From the NCBI GenBank assembly GCA_900545825.1, contig URAS01000007.1, forward strand, positions 62,001 through 126,000: a DNA stretch of 64,000 nucleotides, read 5' to 3'. This stretch comes from an uncultured Actinomyces sp. (lineage in GTDB: Bacteria; Actinomycetota; Actinomycetes; Actinomycetales; Actinomycetaceae). A model generated the notes under the pieces. That model was not told where the DNA came from and did not search any database. It saw only the letters and a list, made by a program, of their open reading frames with translations. The position numbers and the translations under genes were made by a program. Of the stretch, positions 36,757-45,595 are shown piece by piece; positions within the stretch are counted from its first letter, which is position 1; each line of letters opens with the position of its first letter.

Positions 36757-37530
36757 CTAGATCTTCATCCGATTCCGGTGAATCCCGGACGAAATCCTGC
36801 GGACGATGCTGCGCGGGGACTTCGCGACGATGACGTCGATGATCTTGTACGGCAGCGACGGGACGCACACCGTGGGGCCGCCTCGCAGCGCCTGCAGGGC
36901 GTCGGCAACCACGCGCTCCGGTTCCAGCATGAAGATCGTCGGAACCTCGTCGGCCTCGATGCCCTCGGTGTTCCAGAACTCCGTGCGGGTCGTGCCGGGG
37001 CGCAGGCTCACGACACGCACCCCCGTGCCGCGCAGGTCCTCGGCCAGCGACTGGGTGAACTGGTTCACCCAGGTCTTGTGGGCGGCGTAGGTGCCCATCG
37101 TCGTGTCGGCCGCGATCGACGAGACGTTGCAGATCGCGCCGTGTCCGCGCTGCCGCATCGTGTTACCGGCGGCGTGTGAGAGGACGAGGACGGCCCGTAC
37201 CATCACCGCGAGCGCCTGTTCCTCGCGGGCAAGGTCGTCCTCGAGGAAGTTCTGGCCCAGCCCGAACCCGGCGTTGTTGACGAGGAGGTCGACCGGGCTG
37301 GTGGCCGAGCGCACGCGCTGGGCGACCCGTTCCAGCTGGTCGCGGTCGGCGAGGTCGGCCGGGAGGACCTCGACCTCGACGCCGTGCGCGGATTCGAGGT
37401 CGCGGGCCAGCGCCTCAAGCCGGTCGGCGCGGCGGGCGACGAGGACGAGATTATGGCCGCGCTCGGCCAGCTGAATCGCGAACTGTTCACCCAGACCTGA
37501 CGACGCGCCGGTGATGAGGGCGCGCCCCAT
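36757..37530 (-). CDS. short-chain dehydrogenase/reductase
   Basis: A 257-aa classical SDR oxidoreductase. NAD(P) motif TGASSGLG (residues 7-14), NNAG at about 88, catalytic Ser in VSSIA and Tyr/Lys in YAAHK. Extra basic C-terminal region (KSPRSIVRRISSGIHRNRMKI). It lies between pyrE and the HAD gene on the same strand, two bases from pyrE. The substrate is not evident. Confidence 0.87.
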   Translation of the reverse strand: MGRALITGASSGLGEQFAIQLAERGHNLVLVARRADRLEALARDLESAHGVEVEVLPADLADRDQLERVAQRVRSATSPVDLLVNNAGFGLGQNFLEDDLAREEQALAVMVRAVLVLSHAAGNTMRQRGHGAICNVSSIAADTTMGTYAAHKTWVNQFTQSLAEDLRGTGVRVVSLRPGTTRTEFWNTEGIEADEVPTIFMLEPERVVADALQALRGGPTVCVPSLPYKIIDVIVAKSPRSIVRRISSGIHRNRMKI

Positions 37531-37531
37531 G

Positions 37532-38104
37532 TTAGTGGTCCAATCCCAGGTCGGCGAGGCCCAGCGCCGCGAGGTAGGGGTAGCCGGCAGCCTCGATCTT
37601 TTCCTTCGCGCCCGTGTCGCGGTCGACGACGACGGCGACGGCGAGGATCTTGGCGCCCGCCTCTTCCAGCGCCTGCGCGGCCTGCAGCGGCGACCCGCCC
37701 GTGGTCGACGTATCCTCGAGGACGACGACGCGCTTGCCGGCGACGTCGGGGCCCTCGATCTGGCGCTTCATCCCGTGGTCCTTCGCGGCCTTGCGGACGA
37801 CGAACGCGTCGACGTCGAGCCCGCGCGAGGCGGCGGCGTGCATGATCGCCGTGGCCACCGGGTCGGCCCCCATGGTGAGGCCACCGACCGCATCGATGTC
37901 GTCCGGGCCAAACCCGGCCTCTTCCAGCATGTCGAGCATGACGTGGCCGATCAGCGGGGCGGCCTCGTGCTGCAGCGTGGCGCGGCGCATGTCGACGTAG
38001 AAGTCGGATTCGAGGCCGGACGCGAGGGTCACCTTGCCCTTGACGACGGCGAGTTCAGTGACGAGCTGGGCCAGGCGGGCCTTCTGGGAATCGTTGGTCT
38101 GCAT
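37532..38104 (-). CDS. pyrE: orotate phosphoribosyltransferase
   Basis: Adds ribose-5-phosphate from PRPP to orotate in pyrimidine synthesis. The 190-aa protein has the PRPP motif VVVLEDTSTTGGSPL (near 123), KAAKDHG and SGLESDFYVDMRRATL at the N-terminus. GGGGGT precedes the ATG. First gene of a run pyrE-SDR-HAD-trmH, divergent from xthA across 46 bases. Confidence 0.94.
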   Translation of the reverse strand: MQTNDSQKARLAQLVTELAVVKGKVTLASGLESDFYVDMRRATLQHEAAPLIGHVMLDMLEEAGFGPDDIDAVGGLTMGADPVATAIMHAAASRGLDVDAFVVRKAAKDHGMKRQIEGPDVAGKRVVVLEDTSTTGGSPLQAAQALEEAGAKILAVAVVVDRDTGAKEKIEAAGYPYLAALGLADLGLDH

Positions 38105-38150
38105 ACCCCCTAGCGTAGCGTCCACACCCCACACCGGATAGCCTGAGCCC

Positions 38151-38927
38151 ATGCGCCTCGCCACGTGGAATGTCAACTCTGCCCGCACCCGAATCGACCG
38201 GATCGTGGGGGTTCTCGACCGCCACGACCTCGACGTCTTGGCGATCCAGGAGATCAAGTGCCGCGACGACCAGTTCCCCGCCGAACCCCTCGAGAAGGCC
38301 GGCTATGAGGTGGCGACCTGGGGAATCAACCAGTGGAATGGGGTCGCCATCATCTCGCGGGTGGGGATCGAGGACGTCTCGCGCGGCTTCCCCGGCCAGC
38401 CGCGGTTCAAGGACGTCCTCGAGCCGCGCGCCCTGGGCGCGACCTGCGGCGGCGTGCGCGTGTGGAGCCTTTACGTCCCCCACGGCCGCGGCCTCGATAA
38501 CCCCCACATGGCGTACAAGCTCGAGTGGCTGCGCGTCCTTCGCGACGACTGCGCCGGCTGGCTAGCCGACGACCCCGACCTGCCGCTCGCCCTGGTCGGC
38601 GACTTCAACGTCGCCCCGCTGGACACCGACGTGTGGGACATCGCTGAGTTTGAGGGCGCCACCCACGTGTCGGCGCCCGAACGCGCGGCGTTCGCCGCCT
38701 TCGAGGACGCCGGCCTGAGGGAGGTCACGCGGAACCTCGCCGAGGGCTACACGTATTGGGACTACCAAAAGCTGCGGTTCCCCAGGAACCAGGGGATGCG
38801 GATCGACTTCGCCTACGCCTCGCCCGCGCTGGCCCGGCGCGTCGACGCCGTGACGATCGACCGCGACGAACGCAAGGGCAAGGGCGCGTCGGATCACGTG
38901 CCCGTCATCTGCGACATCCGCGACTAG
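38151..38927 (+). CDS. xthA: exodeoxyribonuclease III (AP endonuclease)
   Basis: A 258-aa EEP-family nuclease for base-excision repair. Metal and catalytic motifs are intact: WNVNSAR (7), QEIKC (36), YVPHGRG, GDFNVAP (150) and SDHVPV (248). Ends 12 bases from the convergent serine hydrolase gene. Confidence 0.95.
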   Translation: MRLATWNVNSARTRIDRIVGVLDRHDLDVLAIQEIKCRDDQFPAEPLEKAGYEVATWGINQWNGVAIISRVGIEDVSRGFPGQPRFKDVLEPRALGATCGGVRVWSLYVPHGRGLDNPHMAYKLEWLRVLRDDCAGWLADDPDLPLALVGDFNVAPLDTDVWDIAEFEGATHVSAPERAAFAAFEDAGLREVTRNLAEGYTYWDYQKLRFPRNQGMRIDFAYASPALARRVDAVTIDRDERKGKGASDHVPVICDIRD

Positions 38928-38939
38928 CAGGCCAAACAG

Positions 38940-39758
38940 TCAGCCGATAAACATCCGCTGAATCTCGGCGTTGAGGTCGGGCCACAGGCGCTGATGCGCC
39001 AGCCCAAACCGCCTCGACGACAAGAAACACGCCCCCACCTGGGCCTCGGCGTCGACCCAGAGGAACGACCCGGACTGGCCGAAGTGACCGTACACTCCCG
39101 GCGCGGCGTCCGGCGCCGTCCAGTGGGGATGCTTGTGCGCACGAATCTCGGGCCCCAGGCCCCACTGGTCGTCGTCGAAACTGCCGTAGCCCGGGACGAT
39201 GCCCGGCAGGCCCGGCCACGCCGGCCGGGTGGCGAGGCGCCACAGCGCGGGGTCGATGAGGCGCGGCTCAAGCATCTCTGACGCGAGGGTGGCGAGCGCC
39301 AGCAGCCTCGAACTCATCCCCCACGCCGGCGACCCCTCGAAGTGGGCGTCGGGCCCCAGCTGCTCCATGTAGCCGGCGACCAGCTGGGAAAACTGCTGGC
39401 CGCGGACCTGTTCGACCAGCTGTCCCAGCAGTTCGTAGCCGGCGTTCGAGTAGATCCGCCGCGTCCCCGGGGCGGCCTGGACGTCGCCCTCGGGGCCCAG
39501 GCCAGAGGCGTGGGCCAGCACCATTTCGACGGTGGAGCCCTGGGGCCCCAGCGGGTCGTCGAGGTCGATGAGGCCGTCCTCCACCGCCCGCAACACGATG
39601 CGCGAGGTGACGAGCTTGGTCACGCTCATCCACGGATACACCGTCGCCAGGTCTCCCCCGGCCCACGTGAGCTGCGGCGTGACAACGGCAAGGGCGACCG
39701 GAAAGGGGCACCCCTGAATACGCCGGGCGAGGGCGTCGGGCAACGCGGTGGCGTGCAT
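38940..39758 (-). CDS. beta-lactamase-family serine hydrolase
   Basis: A 272-aa protein of the class C beta-lactamase/esterase fold (Pfam beta-lactamase). The nucleophile SxxK is SVTK (near 45) and the YxN motif is YSN (near 105); HFGQSGS may be the third motif. No signal peptide, so a cytosolic esterase or peptidase is more likely than antibiotic resistance. It lies 12 bases after the TetR gene and is probably co-transcribed with it. Confidence 0.82.
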   Translation of the reverse strand: MHATALPDALARRIQGCPFPVALAVVTPQLTWAGGDLATVYPWMSVTKLVTSRIVLRAVEDGLIDLDDPLGPQGSTVEMVLAHASGLGPEGDVQAAPGTRRIYSNAGYELLGQLVEQVRGQQFSQLVAGYMEQLGPDAHFEGSPAWGMSSRLLALATLASEMLEPRLIDPALWRLATRPAWPGLPGIVPGYGSFDDDQWGLGPEIRAHKHPHWTAPDAAPGVYGHFGQSGSFLWVDAEAQVGACFLSSRRFGLAHQRLWPDLNAEIQRMFIG

Positions 39759-39770
39759 GGAAAAGGTCGG

Positions 39771-40793
39771 CTACTTCTTGTCCTTGCCGAACGGCTGGGC
39801 CTGCATGGCGCCCGCCGCCATGACCGCGGTGAGCGCGGCCACCGCCTCGGCCGGGACAACCCCCAGGTCGGACAGGACCGTGTATTCCTCGGGCTTGAGG
39901 ACGCCGTTGACGACCATGCGGCCGAGGAATTCGATCGAGAATGCCTTGTGCTCCTGGGCGTAGGCCAGGTCCTCGGACGTGAGGATGCCCGACGCGACCA
40001 CCTTGTCGATGATCGGCTGCGGGACGTCCTTGAGTCCGTAGCGCTCGAGCGACGTCACATCGAGCTGCAGCAGACCCCGCTCCAACATGTCGGACAGGGT
40101 GAGGCCCGTCGTCTTCTGGACGATGGCGATGGCCTCGGGCGAGGCGAACGGCGAGGCGAGGACGGCCTCGAGGACCCCCTCTTTCTTGAAGTTGAGCGTC
40201 GAGAGAATGGACTGGGTGAGAATGGCGTTGACCGGAATGTCGTCGGGCGTATAGAGCCACTGAATCTGCAGGCCATACCACTGGCCGAGGATCTGACACG
40301 CCAGTTCGCGCGGCGTCGACACGCTGTCAAGCATGCCCTCTTTATCCAGTTCCTCGAACGCCGCGGTCAACACGTCCTGCAGCCCCTTGAACCGTTCAAG
40401 AAAGTGATCGTGGGCAGGGTGAACATCGGCGGAGGCTTCGACGGCAAGCATGCACTCCATTTCCACAATGGTGTGCGAGCTGCCCAGATGGGTTCCCAGC
40501 TCGATAAATGCCTGGAAAGCCTCGAATGGGCTGGCGTCGGCGAGTGAGGAAACGAGGAAATTCGACTGCTCCTCGTAACGTTCAATGACCGCCATCAAGA
40601 GGACGTCTTTGGAGGGGAAGTGGTAAATGACACCCGGGTGAGAAATGCCTACTCGGCGAGCGACATCGCGCATCGAGAGGCCGTGGTACCCGACCTCGGC
40701 AATCATGTCGACCGTCGCGTCAAGGATGGCCTCGCGTCTGGCAACGCCACCCGCGTAGGGGCCGCGCTCACCCGTTCGCTTCGACTCTGGCAT
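39771..40793 (-). CDS. TetR-family regulator with long C-terminal extension
   Basis: The N-terminal 70 residues are a TetR helix-turn-helix (AILDATVDMIAEVGYHGLSMRDVARRVGISHPGVIYHFPSKDVLL). The protein is 340 aa, against about 200 for ordinary TetR. The extra 130 residues form helical repeats with recurring LERG, VASGIL and VVNGVLKPEE turns and end QPFGKDKK. The start at 40793 leaves out a 28-residue upstream extension. It probably controls itself and the adjacent serine hydrolase. Confidence 0.83.
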   Translation of the reverse strand: MPESKRTGERGPYAGGVARREAILDATVDMIAEVGYHGLSMRDVARRVGISHPGVIYHFPSKDVLLMAVIERYEEQSNFLVSSLADASPFEAFQAFIELGTHLGSSHTIVEMECMLAVEASADVHPAHDHFLERFKGLQDVLTAAFEELDKEGMLDSVSTPRELACQILGQWYGLQIQWLYTPDDIPVNAILTQSILSTLNFKKEGVLEAVLASPFASPEAIAIVQKTTGLTLSDMLERGLLQLDVTSLERYGLKDVPQPIIDKVVASGILTSEDLAYAQEHKAFSIEFLGRMVVNGVLKPEEYTVLSDLGVVPAEAVAALTAVMAAGAMQAQPFGKDKK

Positions 40794-40896
40794 ACCTGTC
40801 TCCCGCTCGTTCACAATCCGTTCAGCAACGTATTGGTGTTCCCATCGTATAGCTAAGTACCGGGCATTTGCCAACATTTAACGCCGGTTCAATGAG

Positions 40897-40937
40897 CTTG
40901 ACCCGCGGGGCACCACTACGGCACCCCGCGGGTCAAG
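40897..40937 (-). terminator. strong hairpin after clpB
   Basis: A 14-bp perfect stem, CTTGACCCGCGGGG with CCCCGCGGGTCAAG, and a 13-base loop, 84 bases past the clpB stop. Little T enrichment follows. Confidence 0.65.
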
Positions 40938-41021
40938 TACCAGTCCACCCCAACATTACCAGCCGGTCGGGAACTTACCGTGTGAGAACAGGCTCACGTG
41001 GGCTAGACCAGAAATGTCGGA

Positions 41022-43631
41022 TTATGACCGCACGGAAAGCTGGAACCGAGCGCCCGGCGGAGTGGTTTCGTCACGTGTGACCAGAACCGTGTCGCCGTCC
41101 TCAATTGACCCATCCAGCAACTTCTTGGCCAGCTGGTCACCCAGCTGGTTTTGGATGAGCCGCCGCAGAGGACGGGCACCGTACGCCGGGTCAAACCCAG
41201 TCAACGCCAACCAGCGCTTAGCTGCATCATCGACGTCAAGAGTAATCCTCCGCCGCGCCAATCGGTCACTAAGGTCACCCAGTTGCAGATCGACAATTTT
41301 CTCCAACTCGTCTAGACCAAGCGGATCAAAAACGATCATCTCGTCCAGACGGTTAAGAAACTCCGGCTTGAAAACAGTCCGCACGCGGGCGAGGACTTCC
41401 TCCCTCTGCGATTGCACATTCTCCCCCGGCTCGAGCATGATGTCCGAACCAATGTTCGAGGTCAGAATAACAATCGTGTTCCGGAAATCGACCGTCCGCC
41501 CCTGGCCGTCGGTCAGGCGCCCATCATCGAGGACCTGCAAAAAAACGTTGAAAATCTCGGGGTGAGCCTTCTCAATTTCGTCCAGCAGGATGACCGAATA
41601 GGGACGCCGCCGCACGGCCTCGGTCAGCTGACCGCCCTCGTCATACCCGACATATCCCGGAGGGGCACCGATGAGGCGCGCAACCGAGTATTGGTCGTGA
41701 TACTCCGACATGTCGATGCGCACCATGGCACGCTCGTCGTCGAAGAGGAACGCCGCGAGCTGGCGCGCCAGCTCGGTCTTGCCGACGCCCGTGGGGCCGA
41801 GGAACAGGAACGACCCCGTCGGCCGATTCGGGTCCGACAGCCCGGCACGCGAGCGACGCACGGCGTCGGCGACCGCAGCAACCGCCTGGGTCTGGCCGAT
41901 GAGGTGGGCGCCGATATGCTCCTCCATCTGGAGCAGCTTTTCCTGCTCGCCCTGGAGCATCTTGCCCGTGGGGATGCCCGTCCACGCCTCGACTACCTCG
42001 GCGATCTCGCGCGGACCCACCCGGTCGGGGATCATCGGTTCGCCCTCGGTCGCCTCGGTTTTCTCGCTGCCCTCAGCTTCGGCGATTTGGCGCAGGATCT
42101 CCGGGATCTCGCCGTTTTGCAGGCGCCCGGCCTTCTCCCATTCGCCCTCGCGCATGGCGAGGTCGAGCTCGGTGTTGAGCTCGTCGAGCTTGACGCGCAG
42201 GTCGCCGACGCGGTTGTGGCCGGCCTTCTCGGCCTCCCACCGGGCGACGAGGGCGGTGTACGACTCCTCCTGATCGGCGATGTCGGCGCGCAGCTTTTCC
42301 AGCCGCTCGGCGCTGGCGGGGTCGTCGGCGGACGACTCCGCCAGGTAGGCCTCCTCCATCTTCGCCCGGTCGAGGTTGCGGCGGGCCTTATCGATCTCCT
42401 CCGGGGACGAGTCAAGTTCCATCCGCAGGCGGGACGCCGCCTCGTCGACCAGGTCAATCGCCTTGTCGGGCAGGTTACGGTCGGTGATGTAGCGGTCCGA
42501 CAGGGTCGCGGCCGCGACCAGGGCGCCGTCCGAAATCGTCACCTTGTGGTGCGCCTCGTACTTCGGCGCGATACCACGGAGGATCGCGACGGTGTCCTCC
42601 ACCGACGGCTCGCCGACGAAGACCTGCTGGAAACGGCGTTCCAACGCGGGGTCGGACTCGATGTGCTGCCGATATTCGTCCAGCGTCGTCGCGCCGACGA
42701 GGTGCAGCTCGCCGCGCGCCAGCATCGGCTTGATCATGTTGCCGGCGTCCATCGCGCCCTCGGAGCCGCCACCCGCCCCGACGACCGTGTGGAGCTCGTC
42801 GATGAACGTGATGACCTGGCCCGCGGACGACGTGATCTCGTCAAGGACGGCCTTGAGGCGCTCCTCGAATTCGCCGCGGTACTTCGCGCCCGCCACCATG
42901 CCGGCGAGGTCGAGAGCCAGGAGCTTCTTGTCGCGCAGCGACTCGGGGACGTCGCCGGCGACGATGCGCTGGGCCAGCCCCTCGACGACCGCCGTCTTGC
43001 CGACGCCAGCCTCGCCGATGAGGACGGGGTTGTTCTTCGTGCGCCGCGACAGGACCTGGACGACACGGCGGATCTCGGCGTCACGCCCGATCACGGGGTC
43101 GAGCTTGCCGTCGCGGGCGGCCTCGGTGAGGTCGCGCGAGTACTTCGCCAGCGCCTGGAACTGGTTTTCGGGATTCTCGGTCGTCACGTTCTTGCCTCCA
43201 CGAAGGTTGGGAAGGGCGGCCTCGAGGGCCTTGGCGTCGGCGCCGCCCTGCTTGAGGACGGTCGCCGCGTCGCCGCCGGAGCGGGCGAGGGCGACGAGCA
43301 GGTGCTCGGTCGAAACAAAAGTATCGCCCAGCGACTGGGCGTAGGAGTCAGCCTCGCTGATCACGCGGGACAGGTCGTTGCCGATCTCGGCCTCGTGCGC
43401 CGAGGCGCCCGAGATCTGCGGCAGGCTGACGAGCGCGCGCCGAGTGGCGGCGCCGATCGCCTGGCGGTTCGCGCCCACCGCATCGAGCAGTGAGCAGGCA
43501 ATGCCGTCGGTCTGCGCGAGCAGGGCCGACAGCAGATGGAACGAGGTCGTCTGCGGGTTGCGCGCCGCCTTGGCTTCGGCGAGCGCATCGGACAGCGCCT
43601 CTTGAGACTTCCTCGTGAATTGTGGTGCCAT
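41022..43631 (-). CDS. clpB: disaggregase chaperone ClpB
   Basis: AAA+ hexameric disaggregase that works with DnaK. The 869-aa protein has the N-domain Clp repeats, NBD1 with Walker A GEAGVGKT (near 208), a coiled-coil middle domain (near 400-520), and NBD2 with GPTGVGKT (near 610) and ILLDEIEKAHP. AAGGAGG precedes the ATG. The HAIR box just upstream places it under HspR, whose gene is about 3 kb away. Confidence 0.96.
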   Translation of the reverse strand: MAPQFTRKSQEALSDALAEAKAARNPQTTSFHLLSALLAQTDGIACSLLDAVGANRQAIGAATRRALVSLPQISGASAHEAEIGNDLSRVISEADSYAQSLGDTFVSTEHLLVALARSGGDAATVLKQGGADAKALEAALPNLRGGKNVTTENPENQFQALAKYSRDLTEAARDGKLDPVIGRDAEIRRVVQVLSRRTKNNPVLIGEAGVGKTAVVEGLAQRIVAGDVPESLRDKKLLALDLAGMVAGAKYRGEFEERLKAVLDEITSSAGQVITFIDELHTVVGAGGGSEGAMDAGNMIKPMLARGELHLVGATTLDEYRQHIESDPALERRFQQVFVGEPSVEDTVAILRGIAPKYEAHHKVTISDGALVAAATLSDRYITDRNLPDKAIDLVDEAASRLRMELDSSPEEIDKARRNLDRAKMEEAYLAESSADDPASAERLEKLRADIADQEESYTALVARWEAEKAGHNRVGDLRVKLDELNTELDLAMREGEWEKAGRLQNGEIPEILRQIAEAEGSEKTEATEGEPMIPDRVGPREIAEVVEAWTGIPTGKMLQGEQEKLLQMEEHIGAHLIGQTQAVAAVADAVRRSRAGLSDPNRPTGSFLFLGPTGVGKTELARQLAAFLFDDERAMVRIDMSEYHDQYSVARLIGAPPGYVGYDEGGQLTEAVRRRPYSVILLDEIEKAHPEIFNVFLQVLDDGRLTDGQGRTVDFRNTIVILTSNIGSDIMLEPGENVQSQREEVLARVRTVFKPEFLNRLDEMIVFDPLGLDELEKIVDLQLGDLSDRLARRRITLDVDDAAKRWLALTGFDPAYGARPLRRLIQNQLGDQLAKKLLDGSIEDGDTVLVTRDETTPPGARFQLSVRS

Positions 43632-43675
43632 GGTGGCCTCCTTCTGTCGTATCTGAACGACACAACGCCCTTAAA

Positions 43676-43696
43676 GTTGAGTCTATTCCACTCAAC
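43676..43696. promoter_or_regulatory. HAIR box (HspR operator) upstream of clpB
   Basis: GTTGAGT-N7-ACTCAAC, against the HspR consensus CTTGAGT-N7-ACTCAAG: one mismatch per half-site, and the two changes are symmetric. 45 bases upstream of the clpB start. Confidence 0.85.
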
Positions 43697-43750
43697 TTCA
43701 AATGTGGCGTGAACCACTCTCCCATCAGCCGCGATCGGCGGATACGCCAA

Positions 43751-43779
43751 GGCGGCCCCCGCCGATAGCGGAGGCCGCC
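43751..43779 (-). terminator. hairpin after the lipoprotein gene
   Basis: GGCGGCC and GGCCGCC form the outer stem with CCGC/GCGG inside, 17 bases past the minus-strand stop. Confidence 0.55.
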
Positions 43780-43796
43780 CTCGCACAGGATGCGCG

Positions 43797-44408
43797 TTAG
43801 CGAGTCACGTGGGTATCAAAGACGACGACCGCCGGGCCAGAGGGCGCCTGGCCCTTGACGTCGTACTTGATGGTGAACCAGCCGGAGCCGGCGAAGCGGT
43901 AGTCGAAGTTCACCCAGCGAACCTGGTCGTTGAGCTCGACCGTCTTGGCCTTGTCGCCCAACAGGAAGGTCACCGTGACCGGCGTCTTCGTCACGCCCGA
44001 GTCGGGCAGGCCGACCTTGCCCGTCGCGCTCTTCCAGCCGGTGAAGTCCCACGACTGCTGGCTGCTGGCGGCGCCGGCCGGCGACAGGAGGCCCTGGATC
44101 GGCTTGCCGATGAAGTTCGTGTCGCCGAGCGTCCACGAGCCGGCAACGGGAGCGATCGTCTCGAGCGAGTCGCCCGTCGTCGCCGGGGCGGTCGGCTGGA
44201 TCGGCGTGGGCTGCGTGGTCGTGGGGGTCGGCTGCGGCTTCGTCGTCGTCGGCAGCGGCGTGGGCTGCGCGGACGTCGGCTGCGCGGTCGGCTGGGTGGC
44301 GGTCGGCTGCGGGTCGACGGGCTGGCCGCCGGGGTTGTGGAAGTCGCACGAGACGGGCAGGAACGCAAGGGCACCCAACATCGGGACGAGGGCGAGGCGA
44401 CGAATCAC
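43797..44408 (-). CDS. putative lipoprotein, Pro/Thr/Gln-rich linker
   Basis: A 203-aa protein with a lipoprotein signal (LPVSC, Cys21), then about 55 residues of QPTxQPT repeats that would span the cell wall, and a C-terminal domain of about 115 residues (WTLGDTNFIGKPIQG to FDTHVTR). I do not recognise the domain. The GTG start has AAGGAG upstream. Monocistronic, next to clpB but not sharing its promoter. Confidence 0.75.
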   Translation of the reverse strand: MIRRLALVPMLGALAFLPVSCDFHNPGGQPVDPQPTATQPTAQPTSAQPTPLPTTTKPQPTPTTTQPTPIQPTAPATTGDSLETIAPVAGSWTLGDTNFIGKPIQGLLSPAGAASSQQSWDFTGWKSATGKVGLPDSGVTKTPVTVTFLLGDKAKTVELNDQVRWVNFDYRFAGSGWFTIKYDVKGQAPSGPAVVVFDTHVTR

Positions 44409-44529
44409 AGCTACTCCTTGATGAGAAATCGCTCGACTAGATGAGATATTCCCATCTTACCTCTTGGAAAGTGCAAAAGTGAAGAGGAACCGCCCGGTCG
44501 GTTCAATCGCAGGTGGTCAGATAGCGAAC

Positions 44530-44551
44530 GGGCGGGGCCGAAGCCCCGCCC
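44530..44551 (-). terminator. UUCG-loop terminator
   Basis: On the minus strand GGGCGGGGC-TTCG-GCCCCGCCC, a 9-bp stem capped by the very stable C(UUCG)G tetraloop, 21 bases past the stop of the gene at 44573. Confidence 0.75.
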
Positions 44552-44572
44552 ATCTGCGTCAACACACCCTCG

Positions 44573-45403
44573 CTAGTAGCGGCGGCCGCCAAGAACGACC
44601 TGGCGCCTCTCGGCGTTTCGCCGCGAGAGCCAGACAATTCCCCACACCATGACGCCCAGTCCGATGAGGAATGTGAGACCGGCCCACACGACGAGGTTGC
44701 GTCCGATGTCGTGAATATCGACGACCGTCACGGCCATCGACGTCGCCATCTTGTCGTCGGCCGTCTTGCACGTCACCGTGTACTTGCCCCCGTTGTCCGC
44801 CCGGAAGACATAGGTGGTCACCGAGTTCGAGTCAGAATTGGACTTCTGGGTCTGGACGGGCGCCACGTCGTCGCCCGCCGCGTCCTTGGCCGTGCACGTC
44901 CCATCGGACTCGTCGGGGGACATGAGCATGGCGGCAATCATCGTGTTGTCGCCGACCTCGATCGTGTCGGGGTTCGGAGCGGCGTTCTTGCCCTCGGCCT
45001 GGCTGGCCAGCTTGTCGATGTCGAGGCCCTGAACCACCGACCACGCGCCGACGCCGACCCCGACGATCGGGGCGACGAGGAAGGCAATGAGGGCGCCGAT
45101 GACGATGAGCGTGATGGGCAGCCCACGCCCCGGCAGCTTCTGGGGCGGCTGGCTGTAGGGCCCGCCCATCGGGGCGCCACCCATCGGCGAGGTGGCGTAA
45201 GGATCGACGTAGCTTTGCTGGCCGGCGCCGTACTGCTGGTGGCCTGTGGGATACCCGGGCTGGCCGGCGGGCGGCACCGACAAGCCCGGCTGATAGGGAG
45301 ACCCGATCGTCGTCGGCGCGGGACCGGGCTGGGACGGGTCACGGTAGGCGCCATAGCGCGGCTGCCGGTCTCGGCCGGGTTCCGTGTTCTGGCCATCACT
45401 CAT
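44573..45403 (-). CDS. membrane protein with Gly/Pro/Tyr-rich cytoplasmic N-terminus
   Basis: A 276-aa protein: about 95 residues rich in G, P, Q and Y, a first membrane helix (LPITLIVIGALIAFLVAPIVG), an external domain with a likely disulfide (Cys in GTCTAKD and TVTCKT), a second helix (LVVWAGLTFLIGLGVMVWGIVWL), and a basic tail. The start at 45403 follows GAGGAG. No family recognised. The N-terminal composition resembles that of the following RDD protein. Confidence 0.72.
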   Translation of the reverse strand: MSDGQNTEPGRDRQPRYGAYRDPSQPGPAPTTIGSPYQPGLSVPPAGQPGYPTGHQQYGAGQQSYVDPYATSPMGGAPMGGPYSQPPQKLPGRGLPITLIVIGALIAFLVAPIVGVGVGAWSVVQGLDIDKLASQAEGKNAAPNPDTIEVGDNTMIAAMLMSPDESDGTCTAKDAAGDDVAPVQTQKSNSDSNSVTTYVFRADNGGKYTVTCKTADDKMATSMAVTVVDIHDIGRNLVVWAGLTFLIGLGVMVWGIVWLSRRNAERRQVVLGGRRY

Positions 45404-45529
45404 TAACTGCGTCTCCTCGTCGGACAATCGCTTCGCTTCTCGAGTATGTCATACGGCGCCCGGCTCGGCCCCTCAAGAATGTTCCTCGTCACACCCGCCG
45501 TATTCGGCCCGCACTGCGGACAAGAAAAG

Positions 45530-45570
45530 GTGGGGCCCCGACCGGCTTGATCAACCGATCGGGGCCCCAC
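45530..45570 (-). terminator. terminator after the RDD gene
   Basis: A 12-bp stem, GTGGGGCCCCGA with TCGGGGCCCCAC. On the minus strand it is followed by CTTTTCTTGTCC. 25 bases past the stop of the RDD gene. Confidence 0.8.
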
Positions 45571-45595
45571 CGAAAGGACGGACGTCCGCCCGACG

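Noticed and set aside
38940..39758. Beta-lactam resistance gene
   Set aside because: SxxK and YxN are present but there is no signal peptide and the gene sits with a TetR regulator; a cytosolic esterase is more likely.
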